Source of the DNA: Amoebidium appalachense
Taxonomy: Eukaryota; Ichthyosporea
DNA: 64,000 bases
Assembly (NCBI GenBank): GCA_963693365.1
Contig: CAVNZM010000005.1
Location: 9,610,001-9,674,000 of the forward strand
Reading direction: 5' to 3'
The translations under genes were made by a program, and so were the position numbers. Shown here piece after piece: positions 1 through 11,415 of the stretch (positions within the stretch are counted from its first letter, which is position 1; each line of letters starts with the position of its first letter). The notes beneath the pieces were generated by a model. That model was not told the origin of the DNA. It did not search any database and saw only the letters and a program-made list of their open reading frames with translations.

Positions 1-1968
1 AAGTGTAATGCCCTTGCCAGAGCAGCCATTCAAATCTCCCTGCACCTTTTCCACATAGGATCCCCCCCCAAATTCACCGGATATCTCCCCTGGTTCAGGT
101 GTGGTGCCGGTACTGCCCACCTTCTCACCACCCGCATGATTTTCCGTTACAGAAGTGGAAAGGACCCGGCAATCGCCGATCTCGCTTTCGAGCAAACAAT
201 TCCCATCGCCACCAATGGGGGTTAATCCCAATTCCACAAGGTGGGCCTGTGATTGGTCGGGCATGGAAGTTGCACTAGACAATGTATGACTGTCTAAGGT
301 CCCGGACGTTTTGGCCTTGAGTGCCGCCGATGGTCTAGCCGGAGGCGTAGAAATCACCGTATCGGAATCCAAATCCAAAAACCCGGGTTTTCCAAAATCC
401 CCACGTGTGCCTAGGTGCACCTTGGCGGAGTCCCCGCAGTGGTGATCCCCGGGCTCGGCTTGGATGTCCGAATCCGATCTACCCGATAAGGAAATCTCGG
501 CAACACACGTATCCAATTGGTGCGCGTCGAATTCGGCTTCCTCCTGATTGGACGAAAGTGGAACCAAAACCGATTGCGATTGGTACCTCCTGCCCCCATC
601 GCGACTCAGTTTTCCCTCCTGCACTTGTACTGTCGCTAGACTGTGCCCCACCTCTGCCGAATAGCGCCGTGACGCAATCGCGTTAATTTTTATCGAGTCG
701 TTTTCATTGGCTCGAGCGTTGTGCGGGTGGACCAGCCGCGTCACTTTATCCGACATTAGACTCACCTCGCTATCATCCTGCCGGGCAACCGGGTAATGCG
801 TCGCCGTGGGGGGTTCCAATGATTCAACAACCAAATTTTCGCACTGATTTTCAGCCATGGGCGATGAACTTTCCGACGGGTGGGGCGCTGTTGCTGTCTG
901 TTTCATTTTTCCCGCTTGTGGCGATTCAGTAGCATCCGATGACGGTGTACTTGGGCCAGGGTTTGAAAACGGCGCCAAAATTTTCGGCCCAATCACTTCA
1001 TTCGCCGGTAGCTGTGTTTGTTGCTTGAACGCCGGCTGATCGAACATGTTTGCCATTTTGCCCTTTCTTTGTTTGGTGCCAATTCGATTGCGCTCGTTAA
1101 AAGTGCCGGATTTTGCGGATTCCGAATTGATTGAAGCTTTTGCTGGTGTGTTCGTAAATGGGTCAAGAGGGGCGCTCAGCGGTGGTTTGGGCAGCTGTTT
1201 TGCTGGGGATTGATTGGTTGTTCTATTTATAGGCGGCCAATGGAAATCGAGGAATTCGATGGCCTGTCTGGCCCCCATGCGACGGCGGAAATCCTTGCAG
1301 AGGAGTTGGCACACCAAATGGCGCATGTTCTCACTGCACTCTACATCAGAGAGAGCCTGTGTACGTGTGTGTGCGCGTGTACGTGTGTGTGTGTGTGTAC
1401 ATGTGTGTGTACGTGTGTGTGTTTAAGCGAGCAAGCGAGCGAGTGAATGTGTGTGTGTGCGCGTGTGTATGTTTAGGGGGAGGGGGGAGGGGGAAGGGAC
1501 GGGAGATCAGCAGGGCATATTCTATGTTTTCTATTATAACTAGGAGCGCGTCGGGGGAGGGAGGGAGGGGGGAGGGGAGGGGTGGGGGTTTAATGTGTGT
1601 GAATGCATATCCACGTCCTTACGTCTGTGTGCTCGGGTGTACTATGCGTTTGTCCTAATGTCATGCTGATGTACATGTATGCTACACAGCTTGGGTGGAT
1701 CCCAACAGAAGGATGCTTTTTTTTCTTGTGACGTGTGTGTGTGTGTGCGCGCGCGCGTGTATGTGTGTGTGCGCGTGAGTGCATGTGTGTGTGCATGCAT
1801 CTGCCCGCTAGGAGCTGGATGCGAAGGGAAAGGGGGGAGGGGAGAGGGGAGGATGGGTGGGAAAAGGGGTTGAGTTTCAGATTTCATTACTGAGTATGAA
1901 GTCTATATTCTGTGCGGAGGGGAGGGGAGGGGGAGGTTCGGGGAGGGGGTTCGGGGAGGGGAGAAATG

Positions 1969-2000
<32 letters not shown>

Positions 2001-2084
2001 TACCTGGTCTGGCTGCCTGCTCAATGAAACAAAGAGGGGATCTGTACGTGAAGACATGGACCAAGGAAATCTACCCGTCAGCAT

Positions 2085-2116
<32 letters not shown>

Positions 2117-2125
2117 CCCGCGCGT

Positions 2126-2213
<88 letters not shown>

Positions 2214-2922
2214 GCGCGCGCGCTTGTCTGCGTGTGTGTTGGTGATTGAGTGAATGATTGCTAAGTGAGTGTGTATGTATGTATCACTGTGAAAGAGCGT
2301 AAATCTGACCAATATGGCCACAAGTGAAGACGAGAACGTGGTGGCGGTGGTGGTGGTGGTGGTGGTTGGGGGGGGGAGGGGGCTGGGGAGGGAAAGGTGG
2401 GGAGGGAAGAGAGCGTGAAGGAGAGTGGACATTGCTTTTTGTATTTTTGTATGTGGACGTGTTTGAGTGACGGGTGGGTGGGGAGGAGGAAGATACTCCA
2501 AAAGAGAGAGAAGAGGGAGTGAGATCTACGAGAGAACTTCGAAGAGGGGGGGGGGGGGGGGGGGGGGGAAAGAGAGAGGGGGGGGGGGGGGGTATGGGGA
2601 GGGGGAAGGCAGGGGGGGGGGGGGTTGGCGAGAAAAAGAAAGAGAGAGATATTGGGGGGTAGGGGAGGGGAGGGGAGGGAGGGGAGGGGAGGGAGGGAGG
2701 GAGGGAGGGAGGGAGAGAGGGAGAGAGGGAGAGAGAGAGAGATTTAAGAGATTTAAGAGAGAGAAAGAGAGTCGTGCACATTTTCTCTCTCTTAAATCTC
2801 TGAGACACACAGAGAGAGACAGAGAAGCACACATACACAGACCCCACAAACACACGTGCACACACACACACAGAGACACAGATACCCACACCAACTTACA
2901 CACCCACCCACCAACACACACA

Positions 2923-3000
<78 letters not shown>

Positions 3001-3114
3001 TAGAGAGGAGACTCACCACCAGGCAGATACCCGATGCCCATATGTCGACAGCCTTCAGATCGAGATACACGTGTGCTGCCTTGCCCGGTGGGGGTGGTGC
3101 TAGCGCTAGCAGTT

Positions 3115-3150
<36 letters not shown>

Positions 3151-3400
3151 ATTTTGTATTTGATCGGCCGTGTCAATGAATGACTGAATATTGTTACTGC
3201 GAGTGAACCAATGATACACGGCCAGGGTTCACGTACTAAAGCATGATAGCTCCCCCCCCCCCCCCCCCCCCAAAAAAAAAAAAAAAAAAAAAAAAAAAAC
3301 AAAAAAACCAACCCCCCTTCCTCTCCATCCTTCACCCCCCACTTTCATCGTCTTCCCCATCCCCTCCTATCACCTCCCCCCCCCCCCCCCCCCCCTCCTC

Positions 3401-3432
<32 letters not shown>

Positions 3433-3727
3433 CCCCCCCCCCCCCCCTCCCCTCCCCCCCCCCCCTCCCCTCCCCCCCCCCCTCCAAAAAAAAACCTTTC
3501 TGATCCACACCAAAAGAGATACACAACTTACAGGGGCGATGTAGGGTAGTGACCCCACAAAAAAGTTAGGCACGTAATCGCTCATGTGCACAGCGCTTCC
3601 AAAATCGATCAGTTTGGCTGTTGCATTGTCAGCATGCACACAGAGGTTGTCCAGTTTGACATCTCGGTGCACGAAGCCGTTTTCGTGCATGTGGGCTAGC
3701 CCGTGGAGGAGTTGCCTGGTGTAGAGC

Positions 3728-3795
<68 letters not shown>

Positions 3796-4190
3796 CGCGT
3801 GCGCTTTTGTGTGTGTTTTGTTTGGGGGGGGGGGGGGGGGGGAGGGGGGGGGGGGAGGGAACCGTTAGAGGGTGTAATTATAAACCCTCTCAACAAAGAA
3901 ATACCAAAGGAGGAAACCCCCGGGGGGTGAGGAGGGTGGATAAAGGCGACACAATTGCAATTCAACAAAACATAGGATATAATCAAACAGGAATCGGCCT
4001 GCAACCTCTTGTTGGCTGGGCAACGGGTAGGGGGGAATGGGGGAGGGGGGAGGGGAGGAGGGAGAGAGGAGATGGGAAAGCTCGAGAGGTGTGGGGGAGA
4101 GAGAGAGAGGCAGGGAGAGGGGGCAAGGAATAAAGAAGGGGGCTGAGGGCTGAGGAAGGGGAGAGAAAAGGGGGGCTGGAGGGGAAGACA

Positions 4191-4247
<57 letters not shown>

Positions 4248-4339
4248 AGAGAGGAGCTTGAAAAGAGCCCCATACACACATAGACAAGGGAAGGAGGTGT
4301 ACTGTGAGGGGAGGGGGAGGGGAGAGGGAGGGGGGAGAA

Positions 4340-4374
<35 letters not shown>

Positions 4375-4546
4375 TATAGCACCCACCTGCCTGTACCTCG
4401 CTAATACCAACGTTCTCTGGTATTCTATCAACCACTGCCCCCCCAGCCATCACCTCCGTAAGGAGAGCACAGCTGGTAGGTGTCTCCACCCATCCCTCAA
4501 GAGAAACAATGTTGGGGTGGATGAGCTGGGGGTGAGGATGCGTGAG

Positions 4547-4615
<69 letters not shown>

Positions 4616-4973
4616 TACACGTGTGTGTCTTGTGTTTGTCTGTACGTGTATAGTAAGTCGGGTGATAGTGTTCGTGAGGCAAGTGCCCGCGTGCGCGCGT
4701 GCGTGTGTTGTGTGCATGTGTGCGTGCTTATGTGTGTGTGTAGGTGTCCCACACTAACACCAACATGCACCTACTCCTATAGCATCACCCTTAGTATCAC
4801 GAACCCAAACCATGCTACACTTTAAATCACATCGACCCCCCTTCCCCCCCCCCCCCCCCCCCCCCCTCTTCACATACACACCTTTCCCCACAGCCTTTGC
4901 TCCCCCCCCCCCCTCCCCCCCCCCCGGCCCCCCCCCTCCCCTCCCCCTTTTTTTCTCCTTTAATGAGAGCGCG

Positions 4974-5018
<45 letters not shown>

Positions 5019-6446
5019 CTTCTTGAGAACTCTGATTTCGTTGTGCAATGCCGCCACATCCGAGGACCTTGAGACCTCCTATGGCAACAATGAAAAAAAA
5101 CGTCGGTTATATAGAAAGAAAAGGAAAAGCAAACGGCACCCGCGTGGTATTATGTAGCACAGATATTCATACAGATATTCATACAGATATTTACACATAT
5201 TCACACAGGTTTTCATCCCTATTACGGGGTTGCACCATGAGACCTTGAAGGTTTATGTCGGCCTCCCCCCCCCCCCCCCCCCCCCCCCCCCTCCCCCTTC
5301 CCCTCCAAACAACAACAAGAACAACAACAACAACAACAAAACCATGTAAGACGACAGCATGAGTGTCACCAATCACGACCGCTTTAATGGCACGACTGAA
5401 ATTTGAGACGCTGCTGATGTCACCAAGCACAGCGATTAAGTTTTGCCTATACTAATTATGGAATTTCCTTTATTGTGTGGGCATTTGTTAGGGGTGCACA
5501 GTCGAGAGATGTCTGCTTTAGTTTTAAAAAAAAGATGTTAAAATTAGATTAATGGCAGGAAACCGAAAGGCGCACAGCAGGGTGGCAAGGATAATCTCAA
5601 GCAAGTGCATTGCCTCGTGGCTTAACCTCCAAAACGACAAGAAACCAAATCTCCATTCCCGGTCAATACCTTTGGTTTTTGTCATTTTTACTGGTGAATA
5701 ATTCTTAATGTGCGCTGAGTTAGCACGCTGGGAGATGGAGAACGTAATTTGCCAACCAAGAAAAGCTGACCGTTTTTCTTCTTTCGTCTTCCTCTTTCAT
5801 CTATTTCTCAGTAATTTCGGGCCATTCTTTCTGCCCCCCCCCCCCCCCCCCCCAAGGAAAAAAAAAGGCCCAACCGGGTAGTTCTAAGTTTGAATATCCC
5901 AATATAAACCGCCCGCCGAAGACCTATTGGCGCTTTTCGTTCTAGTTTTCTATAGCGATGATGTTCATTGGCTTGCACGGTTGCAGAGGTTACCATTAAA
6001 ACACAAGTGGGAACGATATGCCACCTAGTAAAACAAACGGTTAAAAAATAAAAAGAACCAAAACCATTCTTAGGATTTATCTAGCTCATTCTTAACTTTT
6101 CTCATACGACAACATTCAACTATCAGATTTCTTCCAGGCACATGCCATCACCTTGCTGCTTTCCTTGCTGGCAAGAACACTTGCTACTTATGAACAATGA
6201 AAAACCAATATTAAAAACTAAAAATTATCATTAAGTCTACCTCCACAGTTGCATTTGTTCCGCTGTAGATCTGTTATCTAGATGGCCATTTTGACAGGAA
6301 ACTGGCTTTTTTTTTTACACGTAGGGACACACTGACCATCCAGCGAGGTGCATGCAAACATCAAAACCGACCACACACACATCCACGCATCACCCTCATG
6401 CCATGATATGTAACCTTTCTCTCTTTTGTTGTTGCCTGCTGTGTCT

Positions 6447-6481
<35 letters not shown>

Positions 6482-7072
6482 CCTCAACCCCGTAAGGCAC
6501 GATCATATACAGACCAACCCACCGTGTACAAAGAAACAGACCCCACACCGTCATACAAACACACACAACACACAGGCCCCTTCTTATCCTCCTCTTCTTG
6601 CAGGTAAACTCCAACCTCCCCCCCCCCCCCCCCCCCCCCCCACCCGTGATCTTTTGCACTAACATCGCAGCCCCCCCCCCCCCCAACACACGCACACGCA
6701 CACACACACATAAAACACACACTCACACACACGCGCGCGCACGTGCGCGCGTCAACACTCTCAAGCCAAAAACAATACCTTCAGCGCAACGACCCTCTGT
6801 GTCTCTCCATCAAACGCAGCCACCACTGCAGCCCTTGAACCTCGCCCAAGTAGTTTCAGCATTCGGAATCTCCCGCTGAAAATCACCGAATTCTTACCCA
6901 ATGCTGCAGCAGCAGAGGATGAACTGGTGGCGTGCGGAACAGTTATGAGATTTTGTTGGTTTGTTCCGGTTGTAATCTGTACCGTGTGCAATTGAGCGAA
7001 CTGAGTGGAATGCGGCAATTTTAAAACGCTGCGCTTGCTTTCATCTAGCACTGGTTCTTCGTAGAGCGCCAT
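1..7072 (-). CDS. Ser/Thr protein kinase with long disordered C-terminal tail (3' end beyond window)
   Basis: Protein kinase, probably cytosolic. Seven exons on the minus strand: 7072-6779, 5078-5019, 4525-4387, 3728-3532, 3115-3017, 2087-2004 and 1356-1. All have GT/AG borders and phases that add up. Domain order: about 70 residues of leader; glycine loop GRGSRAAV (third Gly replaced by Ala); ALK with the beta-3 lysine as the last codon of exon 1; helix C glutamate in LHNEIRVL (exon 2); hinge region (exon 3); HRDVKLDN catalytic loop and IDFG (exon 4); APE split across the exon 4/5 border; DIWASG (exon 5); LTGRFPW (exon 6); the C-lobe arginine region at the start of exon 7. After about residue 330 comes a Ser/Pro/Thr-rich tail of about 410 codons, open to base 1. 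All catalytic residues are present, so it should be active. The kinase core resembles the CAMK group loosely; the substrate is unknown. A G8 run at 62-69 makes the last 20 codons uncertain. Confidence 0.86.
1357..6778 (-). other. Introns 1-6 of the minus-strand kinase, rich in dinucleotide arrays and C/G tracts
   Basis: In gene orientation the introns are 6778-5079, 5018-4526, 4386-3729, 3531-3116, 3016-2088 and 2003-1357. Introns 3 and 6 start GTGGGT and GTATGC and run into C-tracts within a few bases (plus-strand G runs at about 4340-4373 and 1971-1998). Introns 3, 4 and 5 end with a (CA)n array leading directly into the CAG acceptor (plus-strand (GT)n at 3731-3786, 3117-3148 and 2090-2208); intron 6 ends in a shorter, interrupted CA-rich run. 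Intron 1 (1.7 kb) ends in CCATAG and carries mostly unique sequence, with C-runs at 5267-5291 and 5837-5853. Confidence 0.8.
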
Positions 7073-8693
7073 GGTTTTATTAGGTTGTGTTCATAGATAA
7101 GTGAGGAGTCGTATTTGGAGTGATGAAAGGAGAAGAGTGTTTAGAAAGAAGAAACACAAAGGTACTGCTTAATGTCTCTTCAGACGGATGGTCGCATCAA
7201 AGCAACTTCATTGTTTTAGGGTGGTTTAGTTGCACTTTTTCACTCTTTTTTTTTTCACCAGACGCTCGAAATTGTTACGTTACAAAATCAGAGTGTCTAG
7301 ATGGAAACAAAACTCCGAGACGTTCCTTTGCGTCACTAAGCCTCATATGTGCAAATTAATAGTTGTACACACAGTGACAAGTGCCTATTTAGATAGATAA
7401 AGAATTACTCCATCTAATTCCTATAGCTGTTGCCAAAACTCCTTACGATACAGTTTCGAAGTATAAAAATGTATACTGTACCACTGTTGTACAGAAAAGC
7501 GAAGGGAAGGTGTGGTGTAAAACGTGTGTTTGACTATTTGTTGTTTGAGTCATCTATTTGGGCTTGGGCTTTGCAGGCGGCGATATGCAAAACGTCAGCG
7601 GTGCTTTCTACACCAATAAAACAACTTGCATAAAAGTTAGGTATGAGCCCAATAAATTGTCACAACAAACCTGATGAGCTCTCAACATGCAGGCGCACCT
7701 TAAATGGGCGTTCAACGGCTCCTACACATATATTTTTGATTTGAGGGTCTACCTTATATGCAAGTAAACCATAAATAAAGAGGAGTTCTTTATCATCTTT
7801 TTACCGTTCTCTCGGTGGGAAGTTGAACATTAAAATTGTAGAAGGTCAGACCGTGCAACATCACTGAGCAATGATCAGCTGCATAATCCCCATAGATGTG
7901 CCGTCGTCGTTTTTGATTGGACAAGCTTTTTGAAGACTAGGATCGCCCCGACTTTTCCGAGTCGCCCGAGGCTCCAAGCCCGCTCCTCAACACATGAAGT
8001 CTTTTCCGGCTCCAAAACATTGCAAGCCTTTGTATCATAAGAATAGATTTTAGTGTTAGTCTGTATTCATATTACCTGAGAGTAAGTTGCTCCATCACTC
8101 GGATTTATCGGAAATCATGGTCGTGCAAAGCTTGTAAGTTGTCACCAGTGACTCACCACGTATCAGCTTCGAACAATCGCATCAATCAGGATCAAGTATG
8201 GCACCGACATTTTTACTGCATGACTTTATAAATAAAACGTCTTGATCGCGGACGACGGTCCGGGGACTACTGTAAACAGCAAACAGTATGAAAAACATCG
8301 TCTACACAGCGAAGAACAACAACCCAGGAAAGATACAGCAGTGTGCTACAGTAGTAAAGGGGCCCCATACAGCGATGAGATGCTTCACCTCCCTACTTCC
8401 TTCCTCGTGCACATGATCATATTGAAGTTCAACAACTACCCCAGGCTCTTCACACTGAGGCCGCGGCACGTACAGCCAAGCGAATTTTCTGGCAAACGTG
8501 GGGGAGCCATCGGTGGCCGGGTGCCCAAGTGCACACGTGCATGACCTTTATATATTGGCGGCGGACTTTCGGCCAAAATCGTGTGGGGTTCCACCGGCGG
8601 TCGCCCACATCAGCAACGGGGCTGTACAGCATGCATATGTAGTCAAGTTTTCCCAGCATATAACTAAGTTAGACTCTTTATCCGGGTCGGGGA

Positions 8694-8819
8694 CTGCTAA
8701 AAGGACTATTATTATAGCAGATGTGTGCTTCTTGGTTAAAAAGGCAACAAAAGGGCGCCGGTATTCTTTCAGGTTGATTTTTGTGAAGCCGGTGTTTGTA
8801 TGTGCCTGTGTGTGTGTGT

Positions 8820-8885
<66 letters not shown>

Positions 8886-8888
8886 CAC

Positions 8889-8950
<62 letters not shown>

Positions 8951-9085
8951 TGTGCGCTGCTTAAAGGACTGTTATGATAGCAGATGTGTGCTTCTTGGTT
9001 AAAAAGGCAACAAAAGGGTGCCGGTATTCTTTCAGGTTGATTTTTGTGAGGCCGGTGCTTGTATGTGCCTGTGTGTGTGTGCACG
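8694..9085. repeat. Imperfect direct duplication, two copies offset by 263 bp
   Basis: A unit of about 125 bp beginning near CTGCTAAAAGGACT and containing GCAGATGTGTGCTTCTTGG occurs at about 8694-8822 and again at about 8957-9085, with a handful of substitutions. The copies are separated by two long (GT)n arrays. The whole looks like a segmental tandem duplication whose GT array later expanded. Confidence 0.85.
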
Positions 9086-9731
9086 TGTATTTGTGTGTGT
9101 GTGTGTGCGTGTGTGTGTGTGCGCGCGCGTTTTCTTCGTGCACATGTGCGGGCGTGTGCGTGTGCTCCGAGTGAGTTTGTTTCGTGTGTGCCTGTCAAGG
9201 TGTGCAAATATTGTCCTTGCTAAATTACACACATGCCCAAGTTGCGCCCTAAATCCATGCTTGCACTTGTACACGTGCGTGATGAATCCTAAGTATGCAC
9301 AAAAGCTTCCTCAAATAGCACACCTGAGAGACCTGAGCTGTTTAAAGCTTCAATTCGAATCACCTTAGTGCAAACAGGCTGTGCGTCATGGTTGTGTATA
9401 CGCTGATCACGTACACGTGGATTTATGCGTGTATGTTGGTGCGCGTTCATTTGGCCTGTGTGCAAGTGTACTTCTCTTGTGAATGGGTGCGCCACTGAAT
9501 GTATGCCGGAGTACGTTCACGTTGTTCACGTGCACTCAGAGACAATATGTATGTGCTTGTATGTCGATGCACACTCTTGTGGCCATAATTATGTGCGAGG
9601 GTTCAATGGAGAGAGTGAACCCTATTCCTGACCCATTCTCTTTGAGAAACTGTATAGTATACGCATTCTATGAAGTTGTCTGTGGAACACGAGTCACTCA
9701 AAAGGTCTGGCCGCAGCTCAAGAGGTTGTGG

Positions 9732-9782
9732 CAAGGCCTCCTAAATAGCACACCTATTTGGTGTGCTATTTAGGAGGCCTTG
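9732..9782. repeat. Perfect 23-bp inverted repeat with 5-nt loop
   Basis: The left arm 9732-9754 is an exact reverse complement of the right arm 9760-9782, with loop TATTT at 9755-9759. The arm begins CAAGGCCTCC and ends GCACACC. It sits about 235 bp upstream of the SR gene TATA box. A partial match to the arm (AAATAGCACACCT) also occurs near 9314-9326. Confidence 0.95.
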
Positions 9783-10016
9783 GGTTGTGGTCATATGTTG
9801 GCAGCAGGAGTGGCACTATTAGTGGCACAGGCATTTTGAGGCAGGGCGGCACTGTTGGTCAACAGTAAGCGTCTTATGATTAGTCCAAAAAATATAAAAT
9901 TACCTTTATCTTTTTTCGGATTGGTGATAAATCTAAAAAGTTCGTTTTGATTAGATACAGATCATATATGTTTTGAGCAAAGATTTCCGGATTCTTCGTC
10001 AATCATTCACGTCGCC

Positions 10017-10024
10017 TATAAAAG
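10017..10024 (+). promoter_or_regulatory. TATA box of the SR-protein gene
   Basis: TATAAAAG lies 128 bp upstream of the ATG at 10152. There is no other gene start in between, so it is a good core-promoter candidate. Confidence 0.6.
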
Positions 10025-10151
10025 GCTTTCACATGTCTCACTCGACTATCTTCGACGTGAGTTGGTGTGAAACGTTGATAGGCAATTTCTTTGTTAAAAC
10101 GAAGGAGTGTGGTAGCTACGAAGTAGCATTGGACTTACAATCACAGCAAAC

Positions 10152-10529
10152 ATGAGTTCTAGGCGGTTGTATGTTGGTCACCTCAGCAACGATGCTCGGG
10201 AGGATGATGTGCGTGACCTGTTTGAGAAGTACGGCAAAGTGTATGACGTGGAGCTGAAGGTAACTTATCCTACTGATTTCCTTTTTACTATGGTCCTCCT
10301 TGCTTTCCCTTTATCCCCGTGGTTCTTTTCTCTTGTAGCAGGATCTTTGTCGTTTGGTGGTTCAAGGAAGGGTTGGTTCTGTGCTTCTCTGTTGTATAGC
10401 TGTTGGGGCATAGAGATGTTGACATGGTTTTTAGCATCTGCTCCCCCCCCCCCCCCCCCCCCCAAAACACCACCACCACCACCACAAAACCCCCCCCCCC
10501 AAAAAAAAAACAAAAAAAAAACCGCCCCT

Positions 10530-10567
<38 letters not shown>

Positions 10568-11249
10568 CCCCGTCTTTTCTGGTCCCTGCTGTCACTGATT
10601 CCGACCTCTTTCACAGAACGGTCATGGCTTCGTTGAGTTCGAGGACCGTCGAGATGCTGAAGATGCTGCCTATTATTTGGATGGCAAAAGGTTTTTTGGT
10701 GAGCGTCTTGTAGTAGAGCCAGACCGCTACAGCGACAAGCGTCGTAATGACTACCGCTTGTACATTGAAAACGTTTCTCCCTGCTACGACTGGTACGACA
10801 TCAAGGACATCTTCAAGCGCGCGGGTACCATTACATACGGTGACTTGGACACAAGGACGGGTGAGGGTGTGATCGAGTTCAAGCATTACGACGACATGGA
10901 GTACGCGCTCAAGAAATTTGACGGGATGAAGTTTGATGGATATCGCCTGCGCGTGTATGAGAGTAGCCGCAACAAGCGCCGTTCCCCTTCACGCTCTCCA
11001 TCACCACGTGTCAGGTCTCGCTCTCGTTCACGCTCCCGTTCACGCACCCCATCACGTTCTCGCTCTCGCTCTCGCTTGGCAACCCCTGTCAATGAGAACA
11101 AGGAGAAGGAGAAGGAGACAAAGGCAGAGACGGAGGAGAAGAGGTTGGGCTCGGTTGTTTCTGGTACGGACTCCGCTGTGGAGAGTTCACCAACACGCAA
11201 GGACAAGCAAACGGTGGCAACGGGTACAGAAGTGCAGGCGTCTGCATAA
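10152..11249 (+). CDS. SR-family pre-mRNA splicing factor, two RRMs plus RS domain
   Basis: Nuclear SR protein that binds exonic RNA and recruits spliceosome components. Two exons, 10152-10259 (donor GTAACT) and 10617-11249 (acceptor TTTCACAG), give 246 residues. RRM1 (residues about 5-72) has RNP2 LYVGHL and RNP1 HGFVEF. RRM2 (about 82-150) has LYIENV. The SWQDLKD heptad typical of SR-protein pseudo-RRMs reads DWYDIKD here. Residues about 155-180 are alternating Arg/Ser (the SRPK phosphorylation target in this family), followed by a charged Lys/Glu tail. The layout matches the SRSF4/5/6 class best; SRSF1-like is the alternative. Its only intron carries two long C-tracts (10442-10463, 10530-10566). 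Several exonic splice decisions elsewhere in this window rely on odd CA-rich acceptors, which makes this neighbour apt, though linkage is not evidence of function. Confidence 0.95.
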
Positions 11250-11409
11250 GGTGTGTGTGGCATGTGTGTTGGGATGTCAGTTCCCTTAGGTCATCTGTTG
11301 TGAATATTCAGATGCCTGCTTTGTGTGTTGTGTAGTGCTGTTTATGAAAGAATCGTCTACTTGTGCTGTTCGTTTGGAGCATGATGGGGTAACGGGTGCT
11401 TTGTAGTGG

Positions 11410-11415
11410 AATAAA
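11410..11415 (+). terminator. Polyadenylation signal candidate after the SR gene
   Basis: AATAAA occurs 161 bp after the TAA stop. It is the first canonical hexamer downstream and is followed by a T-rich stretch from about 11478. Confidence 0.45.

Larger units (their letters stand above)
7073..10016. other. Intergenic spacer between divergent kinase and SR-protein genes
   Basis: No supported gene. The kinase reads leftward from 7072 and the SR gene reads rightward from 10152, so promoters for both should lie here. It contains a 263-bp direct duplication (about 8694-9085) with (GT)n arrays, and a perfect inverted repeat at 9732-9782. Open frames here are short and low in complexity, or start at non-ATG codons. 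Confidence 0.7.

Noticed and set aside
10886-11263. 125-codon minus-strand frame rich in Arg-Glu
   Set aside because: Mirror of the Arg-Ser codons of the SR protein.
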